64,000 nt of DNA from an uncultured Bacilli bacterium (GTDB lineage: Bacteria > Bacillota_I > Bacilli_A > RF39 > UBA660): the NCBI GenBank assembly GCA_944329425.1, contig CALVIG010000001.1, positions 185,933 through 249,932 on the forward strand, given 5' to 3'. The position numbers and the translations under genes were made by a program. Below the pieces are notes generated by a model that was not told where the DNA came from, ran no database searches, and saw nothing but the letters and a program-made list of their open reading frames with translations. Below, in pieces: positions 52,084-60,319 of this stretch (position 1 is the stretch's first letter; each line of letters starts with the position of its first letter).

Positions 52084-52863
52084 TTAAAAGCTTCCTTCAT
52101 ATTTTTTACCCCCAAATTTTGCCGCAAGGAATCCTTTGATTTTTGCAATCTTATTAATTTTTTCCATATATATAAAATTGCATTCCTTGTATTTTATTTT
52201 ATTTGTTAAAAGATAAACATCTAGTAATAGTTCGCTTATTCTTCCATAAAACCTGGCATGAAATTGATCATATTTTGTTTCATCTATATTTTTTTCTAAT
52301 TCAAATAAAATATCAAATAACCAATTACAATAATCATCAAAAATGTTTTTTTTCATAATGAACATATTAAACATATGTCCACTTCTTCTCTTTTTCAAAT
52401 TTTCAAATTCTCTAAAGTATTTTGAATGTCTATTTTTTATAATTGTACCAACTATATCAAGTGGTTCCACATACATAGTATGTTCATAATGACTATACAT
52501 AGTTTCAATTATATAATTTCTTTTCTTAGGAAGAATAACATCTGTATCTTCTAATATTTTTTTTGCTTCCTTAAGAGTTAATACATTTTCAAACTTTTCT
52601 TTAGATTTTTTAGTATGAGAGAAGTGTCTTCTATAGTGCGCTAATCCTATATAATCAGCCTCTAAATTCTTCCAAGCCCAGTATAAACCTGTTAATTCGC
52701 AAAAAAAGGGATTCTTTTGTGATATATTATCACCAGTATTATCTTTCGTATAACCAATATTTTTTTTGCCTTCAGCTCCAACATGTAGAGGAAGATACAT
52801 TTCGTTTTTAGGCATTTTATATTTTTTATGAGTAGCAACAACAACTTTAATATTATTTTTCAT
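52084..52863 (-). CDS. DUF4422 polysaccharide glycosyltransferase-like protein
   Basis: 259 aa. The DUF4422 hallmark is plain: NIKVVVATHKKYKMP, then YLPLHVGAEGKK, and LTGLYWAWKNLEADYIGLAHYRRHF (residues 58-82). The family occurs in capsule and exopolysaccharide loci of Gram-positives, often next to glf, and is thought to transfer a sugar such as galactofuranose. It begins four bases after the intact glf, in keeping with that idea. Confidence 0.87.
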   Translation of the reverse strand: MKNNIKVVVATHKKYKMPKNEMYLPLHVGAEGKKNIGYTKDNTGDNISQKNPFFCELTGLYWAWKNLEADYIGLAHYRRHFSHTKKSKEKFENVLTLKEAKKILEDTDVILPKKRNYIIETMYSHYEHTMYVEPLDIVGTIIKNRHSKYFREFENLKKRRSGHMFNMFIMKKNIFDDYCNWLFDILFELEKNIDETKYDQFHARFYGRISELLLDVYLLTNKIKYKECNFIYMEKINKIAKIKGFLAAKFGGKKYEGSF

Positions 52864-52866
52864 ATA

Positions 52867-53973
52867 CTACCTCCCAACCTCAAAAGTGTAGATGTCAAAT
52901 GCAGATTTTATGACATCATCCATATCATAATATTTATATTCAGCTAATCTTCCTCCAAATATTACATTGTCTTCTTTAACTGCTAATTTTCTATATTTAT
53001 CTGCTAATTCATTATTTTTTTCATCATTCACAGTATAATATTTTTCCATACCATCTTCATAATCTGCCGGATATTCATAAGTAATTACTGTTTTTGAAGT
53101 TTCCGTATCAAACTCAAAATGTTTATGTTCAATTACCCTAGTATATTCTACTTCATGTCCAGTATAATTTACTACGGCATTCCCTTGATGATTTACTTCA
53201 TCTAATATTTGAAAATCAAATTTTAAACTTCTCCAATCAAGTTTTCCTAATGAATAATTAAAATACTCATCAATTGGCCCTGTATATACAATTTTTTTTG
53301 CAAGTGAATCAAAATATTTTTTATTATCAAAATAATTAGTACTCAATTTTACTTCTATTCCTTCAAGCATTTTTTCCACTAATTTAGTATATCCACCAAT
53401 TGGGATACCTTGATATTTATCATTAAAATAATTATTATCATATATTAGTCTAACTGGTAATCTTTTTATAATAAATGATGGTAAATCTTTACAATCCCTA
53501 TTCCATTGTTTTTCTGTATATCCTTTAATTAATTTCTCATATATTGTTCTGCCAACTAAAGAAATAGCTTGTTCTTCTAAATTCTTAGGTTCTCCAGTTA
53601 TTTCTTTCTTTTCTTCATTAATATGTCTTAGAGCATCTTCAGGGGTAAATACGTCATCCCAAATTTTAGCAAAAGTATTCATATTAAATGGCATATTATA
53701 TATTTCGTTACCAATTCTAGCCACCGGAGAATTAGTATATCTGTTAAATTCAACAAATGAATTTACATATTCCCATACATTCTTATAATCTGTATGAAAA
53801 ATATGCGCTCCATATTTATGCACATTTATACCTTCAACATTTTCAGTATAAATATTTCCCCCCATATGACTTCTTTTATCAATAACTAAAACTTTTTTCC
53901 CGTCTTTTTTTGCTAAATTAGCAAAGGTGGACCCAAATAAACCAGATCCCACAATCAAATAATCATATTTCAT
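52867..53973 (-). CDS. glf: UDP-galactopyranose mutase
   Basis: 368 aa, full length. A flavoenzyme interconverting UDP-galactopyranose and UDP-galactofuranose. FAD motif YDYLIVGSGLFGSTFA, then GAHIFHTDYKNVWEYVN, PFNMNTFAKIW, GYTEKQWNRDCKDLP, and the C-terminal VIFGGRLAEYKYYDMDDVI. It is the source of Galf for the polysaccharide. Its 5' side is a long AT-rich gap. Confidence 0.97.
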   Translation of the reverse strand: MKYDYLIVGSGLFGSTFANLAKKDGKKVLVIDKRSHMGGNIYTENVEGINVHKYGAHIFHTDYKNVWEYVNSFVEFNRYTNSPVARIGNEIYNMPFNMNTFAKIWDDVFTPEDALRHINEEKKEITGEPKNLEEQAISLVGRTIYEKLIKGYTEKQWNRDCKDLPSFIIKRLPVRLIYDNNYFNDKYQGIPIGGYTKLVEKMLEGIEVKLSTNYFDNKKYFDSLAKKIVYTGPIDEYFNYSLGKLDWRSLKFDFQILDEVNHQGNAVVNYTGHEVEYTRVIEHKHFEFDTETSKTVITYEYPADYEDGMEKYYTVNDEKNNELADKYRKLAVKEDNVIFGGRLAEYKYYDMDDVIKSAFDIYTFEVGR

Positions 53974-54518
53974 ATATTTTCTCCTACAAAATTACTCCTA
54001 CCAAATTAATTGATAAATCTATTATTTTAATATATTATACTATATTTTTAATAATAAGTCTTAGTTTATCTATACTTTTTTCAAAAAGATTGTTAGAATT
54101 TTATAGTTTATGTATAATCTTAATGTTTATTAATCACTAAAACTTGTATTGCACATTCTTTGTTAATGGTGTTTATGGTTCTATTTATAAAACAAATTAT
54201 ATATTTATTTTGGGTTGCATCATATAATCAAATAATTTAAATAAAAAATAAAATATGTAAAATTAATTTAAATATATTTAATAAAAAGTATGAATTAATT
54301 TATGAAAAATTAAATATTTTATATAAATATTTTGAATATGCAGAATATATTTTTTTATAAAAAATAATTAAAATTTGTGCTTATGTAGCGATGTTAAGTG
54401 AAAGTATGTAAACATTTACCCTATTATCAAATTCAATAATTAATTCATCTATAGATAAATTTTATAAAGATGTCTTAAAAACAATTGTAGAGAACTTAGA
54501 AATTTAAATATTGATAAA
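53974..54518. other. AT-rich non-coding gap, no confident gene
   Basis: Extremely AT-rich. Short open fragments such as KFYKDVLKTIVENLEI (plus strand, ending near 54507) look like decayed coding sequence but match no family I can name. No tRNA or ncRNA structure was recognised. The glf promoter presumably lies near 54000-54060. Confidence 0.5.
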
Positions 54519-54546
54519 TAAAAAACTATTATAAATATAATAGTTC
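54519..54546 (-). terminator. Terminator downstream of the priming sugar transferase
   Basis: Minus-strand stem GAACTATTATA / TATAATAGTT followed by TTTTTATT, about 120 bases after the stop at 54663. Confidence 0.65.
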
Positions 54547-54662
54547 TCTATAACAAAACATTAAACTTTTTTTACTTATCAAATTTTGTAACTTTAACAT
54601 GGGATTGCAAAATTTTATACTAACCATATTATTCTTTTTTCAACTTTACCACCACTCCTACT

Positions 54663-55343
54663 TTATTTAGCCCCTGTCTTTTTAAGTACCGCCATAACAG
54701 TAGCAAACATACACTTAATATCTAACTTTAAAGATTGATTTTGCACATAATAGTATTCTAACTTTAATCTTTCTTGATAAGTTAAAGCTGATCTACCATG
54801 AGATGCCCACCAACCAGTAATTCCTGGTTTAACACTTTCATATATTTTATGATTACCTTTATGTTCATCTAACTCACCAGGTACTAATGGTCTAGGTCCT
54901 ATTAAAGACATGTCAGACTTAAGTACGTTTATTAATTGAGGTAATTCATCTAATGAAGTTTTTCTTAATATTTTACCTATTTTTGTTATTCTAGGGTCTT
55001 TATCTATCTTGTGATGTGATTCCCATTGTTTTTTATATTTTTTCTGTTTTAATAATTTTTTAAGAACCTCATCCGCGTTAGGTACCATGGTTCTAAACTT
55101 ATAGAACTTAAACTCCTTACCATCCTTACCAATTCTCTTTTGAGTATAAAAAATAGAGTTAAAATCTCCATTTATCATGTACATAACCTTTACCACTAAC
55201 GCTATTGGTAATAATACCAAGCATCCTAGTAAAGAACAAACTACATCAAAACTTCTTTTAGTAAACTGGTAACAAAACTTAGATACAACACTTTTTTCTT
55301 TTGCTTCTAATACGTCTATCTCCTCTATCATTTTCTCATACAC
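54663..55343 (-). CDS. Priming sugar-1-phosphate transferase (bacterial sugar transferase, WbaP/EpsL type)
   Basis: 226 aa. One N-terminal re-entrant hydrophobic segment (KRSFDVVCSLLGCLVLLPIA) is followed by the conserved FYKFRTMVPNADEV, RKTSLDELPQLINVLKSDMS, LIGPRPLVPGE and KPGITGWWASHGRSALT motifs. It puts the first sugar phosphate on undecaprenyl phosphate, starting the repeat unit. It is separated from glf by the AT-rich gap, so the locus has at least two units. Confidence 0.93.
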   Translation of the reverse strand: MYEKMIEEIDVLEAKEKSVVSKFCYQFTKRSFDVVCSLLGCLVLLPIALVVKVMYMINGDFNSIFYTQKRIGKDGKEFKFYKFRTMVPNADEVLKKLLKQKKYKKQWESHHKIDKDPRITKIGKILRKTSLDELPQLINVLKSDMSLIGPRPLVPGELDEHKGNHKIYESVKPGITGWWASHGRSALTYQERLKLEYYYVQNQSLKLDIKCMFATVMAVLKKTGAK

Positions 55344-55436
55344 TCCAATATCATTTTTTTGTTACTGCGACATATATATTTAACCATATTTTAGACAATT
55401 TTTCAATTAATTAGATAAAATTATACATAATACAGT

Positions 55437-55464
55437 AAAAAAAGATTACGAAAACGTAATCTTT
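55437..55464 (-). terminator. Terminator after the LCP gene
   Basis: Perfect minus-strand stem AAAGATTACG / CGTAATCTTT with loop TTTT and a T-run. Confidence 0.9.
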
Positions 55465-55467
55465 ATG

Positions 55468-56892
55468 TTAATTTAATATTTCATTTATTTTATTTGTAGC
55501 GCTATTTACGGTGTTCATGTCTGGATACATAACCCAGTCTTTATAGTTGGTTAAATGTACGTAATCTTTTCCATCACTACCGTTTACTTCTTGTTCGGTT
55601 ATTTTCCAATTACCATTATTATCTAACGTTGCTTTAGCAACGTTACTAATTACTTTCTTTGGTATGTTAGTTTCGTATAGTCCTTCAAATGACTCTAGTA
55701 TACTAGCATAATTTTTTATGGTATTTACGTTATTTAATTTATTAAATATCGCTATTATGATCTTTCTACAGTTTTCTTGTCTAACCCTATCTCTTCCTTC
55801 AAAAGCGTTTCTTTCCCTTGCGATGGTTAAAGCTTCTATACCATTTATTTCTTGACAACCTTTTTTAACGTATAGTTTCTTACCCTTGGTATCATCATAA
55901 GAATCTAATACCAAAGCATGTGTTGTTGTATAAGCCTGGTTACTACAATAAGTAATACCTCCTATGTTATCAACAACGTTAACCAAACTAGTAGTGTTTA
56001 CTTTTATGTAATAATCTATTTTTATACCAAATAATTTTTCTAGTGATTTAACCGAGGTTGTTATTCCATAAGGAGCCATGTAACTTAAGGTATCTTTTTT
56101 ATTATCACTTACTCCCACAACCGTCATGTAATAATCCCTTGGGATACTGGTCATTAAAACCTCATTAGTTTTGGTGTTAATACTAACGATCATGTTAAAG
56201 TCCATGCAGTTATTGGTAAAGTCGGTACCCCCTATGTAAACGTTAAAACTGTTCTTTGCATCAGCAGCTTCATCACTGTTAACCTTAATACTTATTTTAT
56301 ATAGTATTTTAAAGTCTTTAGCATCCATGCTATCATCTAGTTTAAATACCAAATCATAAGAACTTTTTTCTACAATCATAAACTTCATGGTACCATTTAA
56401 AACATCATTAAACATGGTAGCAACATCATCATAACTTTTAGTGATAACACTATATTTATCCTTTAACTTTGATATGGCTTTATCTATGTTTACGTTATCT
56501 TTATAGTACGCTACTTCTCCACTAATATCATTTTTACTTAGGTTACTACTTTGGCTTGTAACAACGTAATAAGTATTAGTTGTTGTTAGGTTTGAACTAC
56601 CAAACGACTTATTTAAAAATGAGTTTGTGTTATATAGGTAGTAACTTAAAATACCGTTTATAATAATACTTAAAACAAGGATAAAAGATCCTAGCCCTAT
56701 TAGTACTTTTTTACGCAAGTTTAACAATATAATACCTAGTACGTTTATGAATAATAAAGATAGTATTATAATAGCACTAAGTTTTAAAGTAACTAGGTCT
56801 AATTTTAAGAATAACACGGTAAATAGCGTAAGCATAATTACGTCAATAACGGATAATATGTTTCTTTTTCTTAATACCTTCTTTTTAAACAC
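55468..56892 (-). CDS. LytR-CpsA-Psr (LCP) family cell-wall glycopolymer ligase
   Basis: About 474 aa. Four N-terminal membrane helices (residues 10-95), an accessory region, then the LCP catalytic domain: MDFNMIVSINTKTNEVLMTS IPRDYYM region, IDYYIKVNTTSLVNVVDNIGG and the Arg-rich ALTIARERNAFEGRDRVRQE. LCP enzymes attach undecaprenyl-linked capsule or teichoic acid to peptidoglycan, which fits the neighbouring polysaccharide genes. The start is GTG: 56892 is best spaced from AGAGGTG, with 56895 and 56901 as alternatives. Confidence 0.9.
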   Translation of the reverse strand: MFKKKVLRKRNILSVIDVIMLTLFTVLFLKLDLVTLKLSAIIILSLLFINVLGIILLNLRKKVLIGLGSFILVLSIIINGILSYYLYNTNSFLNKSFGSSNLTTTNTYYVVTSQSSNLSKNDISGEVAYYKDNVNIDKAISKLKDKYSVITKSYDDVATMFNDVLNGTMKFMIVEKSSYDLVFKLDDSMDAKDFKILYKISIKVNSDEAADAKNSFNVYIGGTDFTNNCMDFNMIVSINTKTNEVLMTSIPRDYYMTVVGVSDNKKDTLSYMAPYGITTSVKSLEKLFGIKIDYYIKVNTTSLVNVVDNIGGITYCSNQAYTTTHALVLDSYDDTKGKKLYVKKGCQEINGIEALTIARERNAFEGRDRVRQENCRKIIIAIFNKLNNVNTIKNYASILESFEGLYETNIPKKVISNVAKATLDNNGNWKITEQEVNGSDGKDYVHLTNYKDWVMYPDMNTVNSATNKINEILN

Positions 56893-56966
56893 CACAATCA
56901 CCTCTATATTTATTTTCTATAGAAACATTATAATATTAAATGGTGATTAAATCAAATAAATATAGG

Positions 56967-57086
56967 TTAATTTTTGTATTTTGCATCTAGTTCGTTTATT
57001 CGGTTAATTTGAATAAAACTCATTACCATGGTCATTAATAGTCCACCAACAACCGTTCCAATAATAAAAAACAATAATTCTTTCAT
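56967..57086 (-). CDS. Small single-pass membrane protein (DUF3789-like)
   Basis: 39 aa: MKELLFFIIGTVVGGLLMTM, then a short polar tail with QINRINELD. One membrane helix with a GxxxG-like glycine pattern and the I-N-R-I-N tail resembles the DUF3789 microproteins often found near mobile or phage-derived genes. A good ribosome binding site (AAAGGA) lies ten bases before the ATG. Function unknown. Between 57087 and 57194 nothing else is seen. Confidence 0.65.
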   Translation of the reverse strand: MKELLFFIIGTVVGGLLMTMVMSFIQINRINELDAKYKN

Positions 57087-57194
57087 TTTGTTAATTCCTT
57101 TCATAAGTACTTTATTAATAAAAAAATTATAACTTTCTATAACAATTTATTATTAATACATTTATATTATGTATTTTAATAATAAAACTATAAG

Positions 57195-57273
57195 TTATAG
57201 CTAGCTATAATATCATTGTTTTTTATTTTTTATGAATTTTTTAACCCCAAAATAACTACATATTCCGACAAAA
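57195..57273. repeat. 79-bp direct repeat, left copy (attachment-site-like)
   Basis: 77 of 79 bases match 59044-59122. It encodes (minus strand) the last 19 codons of the vanZ-like gene with two substitutions (F to V, L to F), including the stop, and part of its terminator hairpin (TTATAGCTAGCTATAA). It directly abuts the stop codon of the ImmA-Fic gene. Confidence 0.9.
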
Positions 57274-57275
57274 CA

Positions 57276-58632
57276 TTAATTCCAATTACTATGTAACATA
57301 CTCATTGTCCTTAACATTGCTTTAATAATTATTAATTGTAATTTAGTACTATCATTATTTTTATCTATATCTTTTAAAGCATCTAAATATTCTTTTTTAT
57401 TTTCAGAATCTATGTAAATTGGTGGTAACTTTTTTAACCTAAGTAACCAATTAACAAAACCTCTAGCAACCCTTCCATTACCATCTAAAAAAGGATGTAA
57501 TATGGTAATATTATGATGGATTAACGCAACTTCTTTTATGTATGTTTTTAAATCGTACCTATCTTTGTTTTTTATTAAACGTTCAATAACTTTATCTAAT
57601 TTTAATATACCTTCAAATAATTCATTATGGTTTATTGGCTGATTATAACCATTTAATATCATGTTATCAAGTGTTCTAAATTTACCAGCATACTCTGGAA
57701 AAGGAGTAAATTTATACAATAACTTATTTAACTTTATTAACTTAAAAGCTGAAATATTATCACTAGTTTCTAAACAATATTTATTCATTTCCAAATTTCC
57801 CAATGCTTCTATAATGTTTTGGTTTTGTTCAGAACAATATTTACTTCTACTCCCCTTCATTCTAAAGTCAGCATAAATTTCTTTTACTTCATCTACATTT
57901 ATATTAACGTTTTCTAATCTATTTTCATGATATACCAAATTTTGTAAAAACTTGATTCCAGTTATTCTTTCAGTATTTATAATCGAAAAATAACCATATT
58001 TAATAGAGTTAATTAATAAATCCAAATCATTCGTTTCTTTAAAAATATTTTTTCTTTTTTCTGAAGGTTTAAATCTTTTTATAATATTAGTTAACTCCTT
58101 ATTATTAACATCTAAATTAAATCGTTTGAGCCTAAAACAGATTGTTTTTACGCAAGCCTCAAAACTTACACCAAAGTATTCACAGATGTATATACATTCT
58201 TCTAGACCCACTTTACCATTAACACCACCATACTTATTAACCATCTTATTTAACTCAAAACTAGGCATTAAAAGATTGGAAGCAAACTCGTCCGCTTCTT
58301 TTTCAATATGATTTTTATTTCGTATAGGACACATAAAATTATTCTTATCCATACCCGAATGTAAGACAACATGTCCTAATTCATGTGCTGCCGTAAACCT
58401 TTGCCGCTGAATCGGTCTATTTATGTTTATTGAAACTAATGATTTACCATCTTTTTCAAAAAAACAAAATACCTTCTAAATTATCAAATTCTGAAAAAGT
58501 TATAATAATGTTATATTCTTCAAGAATCTTAAAGGGATCAATAGGAAATTCTATTTTTCCCTTACTTTTTTCAATACTTTTTAATATGCTATTTGCTAAA
58601 AGTCTTGGTTTACTACACGTTTTTAAAACCAT
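57276..58632 (-). CDS. ImmA/IrrE-type metallopeptidase fused to a Fic domain, frameshifted in a poly-T tract
   Basis: About 451 codons if one base is removed. From the ATG at 58632 the first 60 codons end ...FDNLEGILFF and hit a stop after seven T (58458-58464); with six T the frame continues FEKDGKSLVSINI, then RFTAAHELGHVVLHSG. HELGH is the ImmA/IrrE zinc motif and EKEADEFASNLLMP its downstream Glu site. The rest (from about residue 230) is a Fic protein: an N-terminal inhibitory-type helix YHENRLENVNINVDEV, then HPFLDGNGRVARGF with catalytic His. An uninterrupted frame (358 aa) starts at 58352 after the HELGH. It starts one base after the XRE regulator stop. Confidence 0.85.
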
Positions 58633-58633
58633 T

Positions 58634-58945
58634 TCATTCCTTATAAGAATTTTTAAATTTTATTAAATTCAATATTTCTTGTTGATCTTTTTTTGAAAGT
58701 TTTTCAAAACCACTAGCAAACGTTGAAAAATTCATGTTTATTTGTTTTTCATCAGAAACAATTTCTTCCATGGTTATTCCATATAACTTAGAAAAATTAA
58801 ATAGCTCATTTGATTTAACTGACCTACTATTATTTTCTATGTTTATAATGGCATTCCTTGAAATTCCTAATGTCTTAGCAACCTGTTCCTGTGTTAAACC
58901 AAGGTATTCCCTTGCTATTTTTAACTTTTCCCCTATTGTTTCCAT
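58634..58945 (-). CDS. XRE/Cro-CI family transcriptional regulator
   Basis: 103 aa from the ATG at 58945 (METIGEKLKIAREYLGLTQE), with AGGAG upstream. Classic helix-turn-helix LTQEQVAKTLGISRNAIINIEN at residues 17-38, a short linker and a helical C-terminus. XRE regulators next to ImmA/IrrE peptidases are usually cleaved or released by them (as ImmR/ImmA in ICEBs1), so this repressor probably controls, and may be a substrate of, the downstream fusion. Confidence 0.92.
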   Translation of the reverse strand: METIGEKLKIAREYLGLTQEQVAKTLGISRNAIINIENNSRSVKSNELFNFSKLYGITMEEIVSDEKQINMNFSTFASGFEKLSKKDQQEILNLIKFKNSYKE

Positions 58946-58978
58946 CTTAATCACTCCTACAAGTTTATTTTAGCACCA

Positions 58979-59028
58979 AATGTTTAAAAAAACAACATTT
59001 TATAACCCTTAAGTTATTTTTTTAAACA
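58979..59028 (-). promoter_or_regulatory. Promoter and inverted-repeat operators of the XRE-ImmA-Fic cassette
   Basis: A perfect 12-base inverted repeat TGTTTAAAAAAA / TTTTTTTAAACA (58981-58992 and 59017-59028), and a second AAATGTT / AACATTT repeat (58979-59001). A minus-strand promoter with -35 TTGTTT, 17-base spacer and -10 TAAAAT lies over the left half. These are candidate sites for the XRE repressor. Confidence 0.6.
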
Positions 59029-59035
59029 CAACTAA

Positions 59036-59068
59036 AAATGATATTATAGCTAGCTATAATATCATTGT
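59036..59068 (-). terminator. Terminator of the vanZ-like gene
   Basis: A 30-base perfect palindrome with arms AATGATATTATAG / CTATAATATCATT around CTAG, followed by TTTTAG on the minus strand. Confidence 0.8.
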
Positions 59069-59122
59069 TTTTTATTTTTTATTAATTTTTTAAACCCAAA
59101 ATAACTACATATTCCGACAAAA
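59044..59122. repeat. 79-bp direct repeat, right copy (3' end of vanZ-like gene and terminator)
   Basis: Matches 57195-57273 with two mismatches. It contains the last 19 codons of the vanZ-like gene and the right part of its terminator. The two copies bracket exactly the XRE-ImmA-Fic genes. Confidence 0.9.
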
Positions 59123-59514
59123 GAACCAAACGTATCCAAAATAACGTCCGTTACCTCACCACTTCTTCCTGAAACAAAAAGTTGGTGAAATTCATCGGTT
59201 GCTGCATAAAATAAACATACCATTAACGAAAGTAAAATTAAATGTTTAACGTTAAACTCGGTAATTAAGTTTATAACCAAAACGCCCAAGACTAAATATA
59301 CCAAAAAGTGAGCACTTTTTCTTGTTATAACAACGTACTTATTGGTTAGTTCTTCTTTTTTATCCTCAGTTAAAGCATCATCAACAAACACGCTTGCAAC
59401 CTTGATAATCACACCATCGCTTAAGCTCGTGGATTCTTTGGCGTTTTGGCTAGAAAACATGAATATAGCAAACATCCATGCTATAACTAACGTTAGTTTA
59501 ATTATCTTTTTCAT
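59062..59514 (-). CDS. VanZ-like family membrane protein
   Basis: 150 aa with four membrane helices. Signature motifs: FMFSSQNAKES after the first helix, TRKSAHFLVYLVLGVL, and ATDEFHQLFVSGRSGEVTDV followed by the last helix. VanZ relatives confer low teicoplanin resistance in enterococci; the general role is unknown. The gene's last codons are the duplicated 79-bp sequence, so it served as the insertion point of the Fic cassette. Seven bases separate it from the SDR gene. Confidence 0.9.
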   Translation of the reverse strand: MKKIIKLTLVIAWMFAIFMFSSQNAKESTSLSDGVIIKVASVFVDDALTEDKKEELTNKYVVITRKSAHFLVYLVLGVLVINLITEFNVKHLILLSLMVCLFYAATDEFHQLFVSGRSGEVTDVILDTFGSFVGICSYFGFKKLIKNKKQ

Positions 59515-59521
59515 TGACTAC

Positions 59522-60310
59522 TTAAACACCCATGGTTAACGTTTCTGGAAGCGTAGAAGCTCCGTCTATTACGATTCCTTGTCCGGTAATGTAACTTGCT
59601 TCATCACTTGCTAAAAACGCCGCAAGCTCTCCTAATTCTTCTATCTTACCTAACCTTTTCATAGGTATTGCGCTTGCTATTCCATCAACAACGCTTTTTG
59701 GATCACTAGGGTTAGATAACTTTGCCATGTTTTCTACCATCGGAGTCATGATGTAACCTGGTAAAATTGCATTAACCCTTATATTATCACTAACAAGCTC
59801 CATGGCAAGACCTTTGGTAAAACCTAATATTGCTGCCTTGGTGGTAGCATAAGCTACTTCCCCGCTATCCGCTACCGAAACACCAGTAACGCTAGATAAA
59901 TTAACGATTGAAGCCTTATTAGCAGCTTTCATTAAAGGTAATAGTGCCTTAGTTACGTTCCAAGTACCTTTAATGTTTATGTCAAAGTGTTTATCACGTA
60001 ACGCAAAGGACATGTCCTCAAATTTTTCTAACCTACATATACCAGCGTTATTTACAAGTATGTCTATTTTATCATATTTGGTTTTTATGTCATTTACGGC
60101 ACCTTCTACCATTTTATTATCACTTATATCAACCTTATAACCAGTAACATCATATCCCTTATTTTTTAAATCAGTAATGGTGTTTACCAACTCATCAGCA
60201 TAATCCAAGATTATGACTTTAGCGCCATACTTTAAAAACACCTTTACGATTCCAAGACCATTACCCATTGCACCACCAGTTACAACTGCTATTTTTCCAT
60301 CTAATTTCAT
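59522..60310 (-). CDS. Short-chain dehydrogenase/reductase (UcpA-like)
   Basis: 262 aa. NAD(P) motif VVTGGAMGNGLGI at residue 10, ILVNNAGICRLEKFEDMSF near 85, catalytic Ser (NLSSVTGVS) and YATTK near 155, and C-terminal YITGQGIVIDGASTLPE. The sequence is like oxidoreductases annotated UcpA; substrate unknown. It lies nine bases after the AssT-like gene and seven before vanZ, so the three form a unit. Confidence 0.92.
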   Translation of the reverse strand: MKLDGKIAVVTGGAMGNGLGIVKVFLKYGAKVIILDYADELVNTITDLKNKGYDVTGYKVDISDNKMVEGAVNDIKTKYDKIDILVNNAGICRLEKFEDMSFALRDKHFDINIKGTWNVTKALLPLMKAANKASIVNLSSVTGVSVADSGEVAYATTKAAILGFTKGLAMELVSDNIRVNAILPGYIMTPMVENMAKLSNPSDPKSVVDGIASAIPMKRLGKIEELGELAAFLASDEASYITGQGIVIDGASTLPETLTMGV

Positions 60311-60319
60311 TACGTCCTC

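Noticed and set aside
53974..54662. A gene or ncRNA in the AT-rich gap
   Set aside because: Only short fragments broken by stops; no conserved motif or stable structure apart from the terminator at its end.
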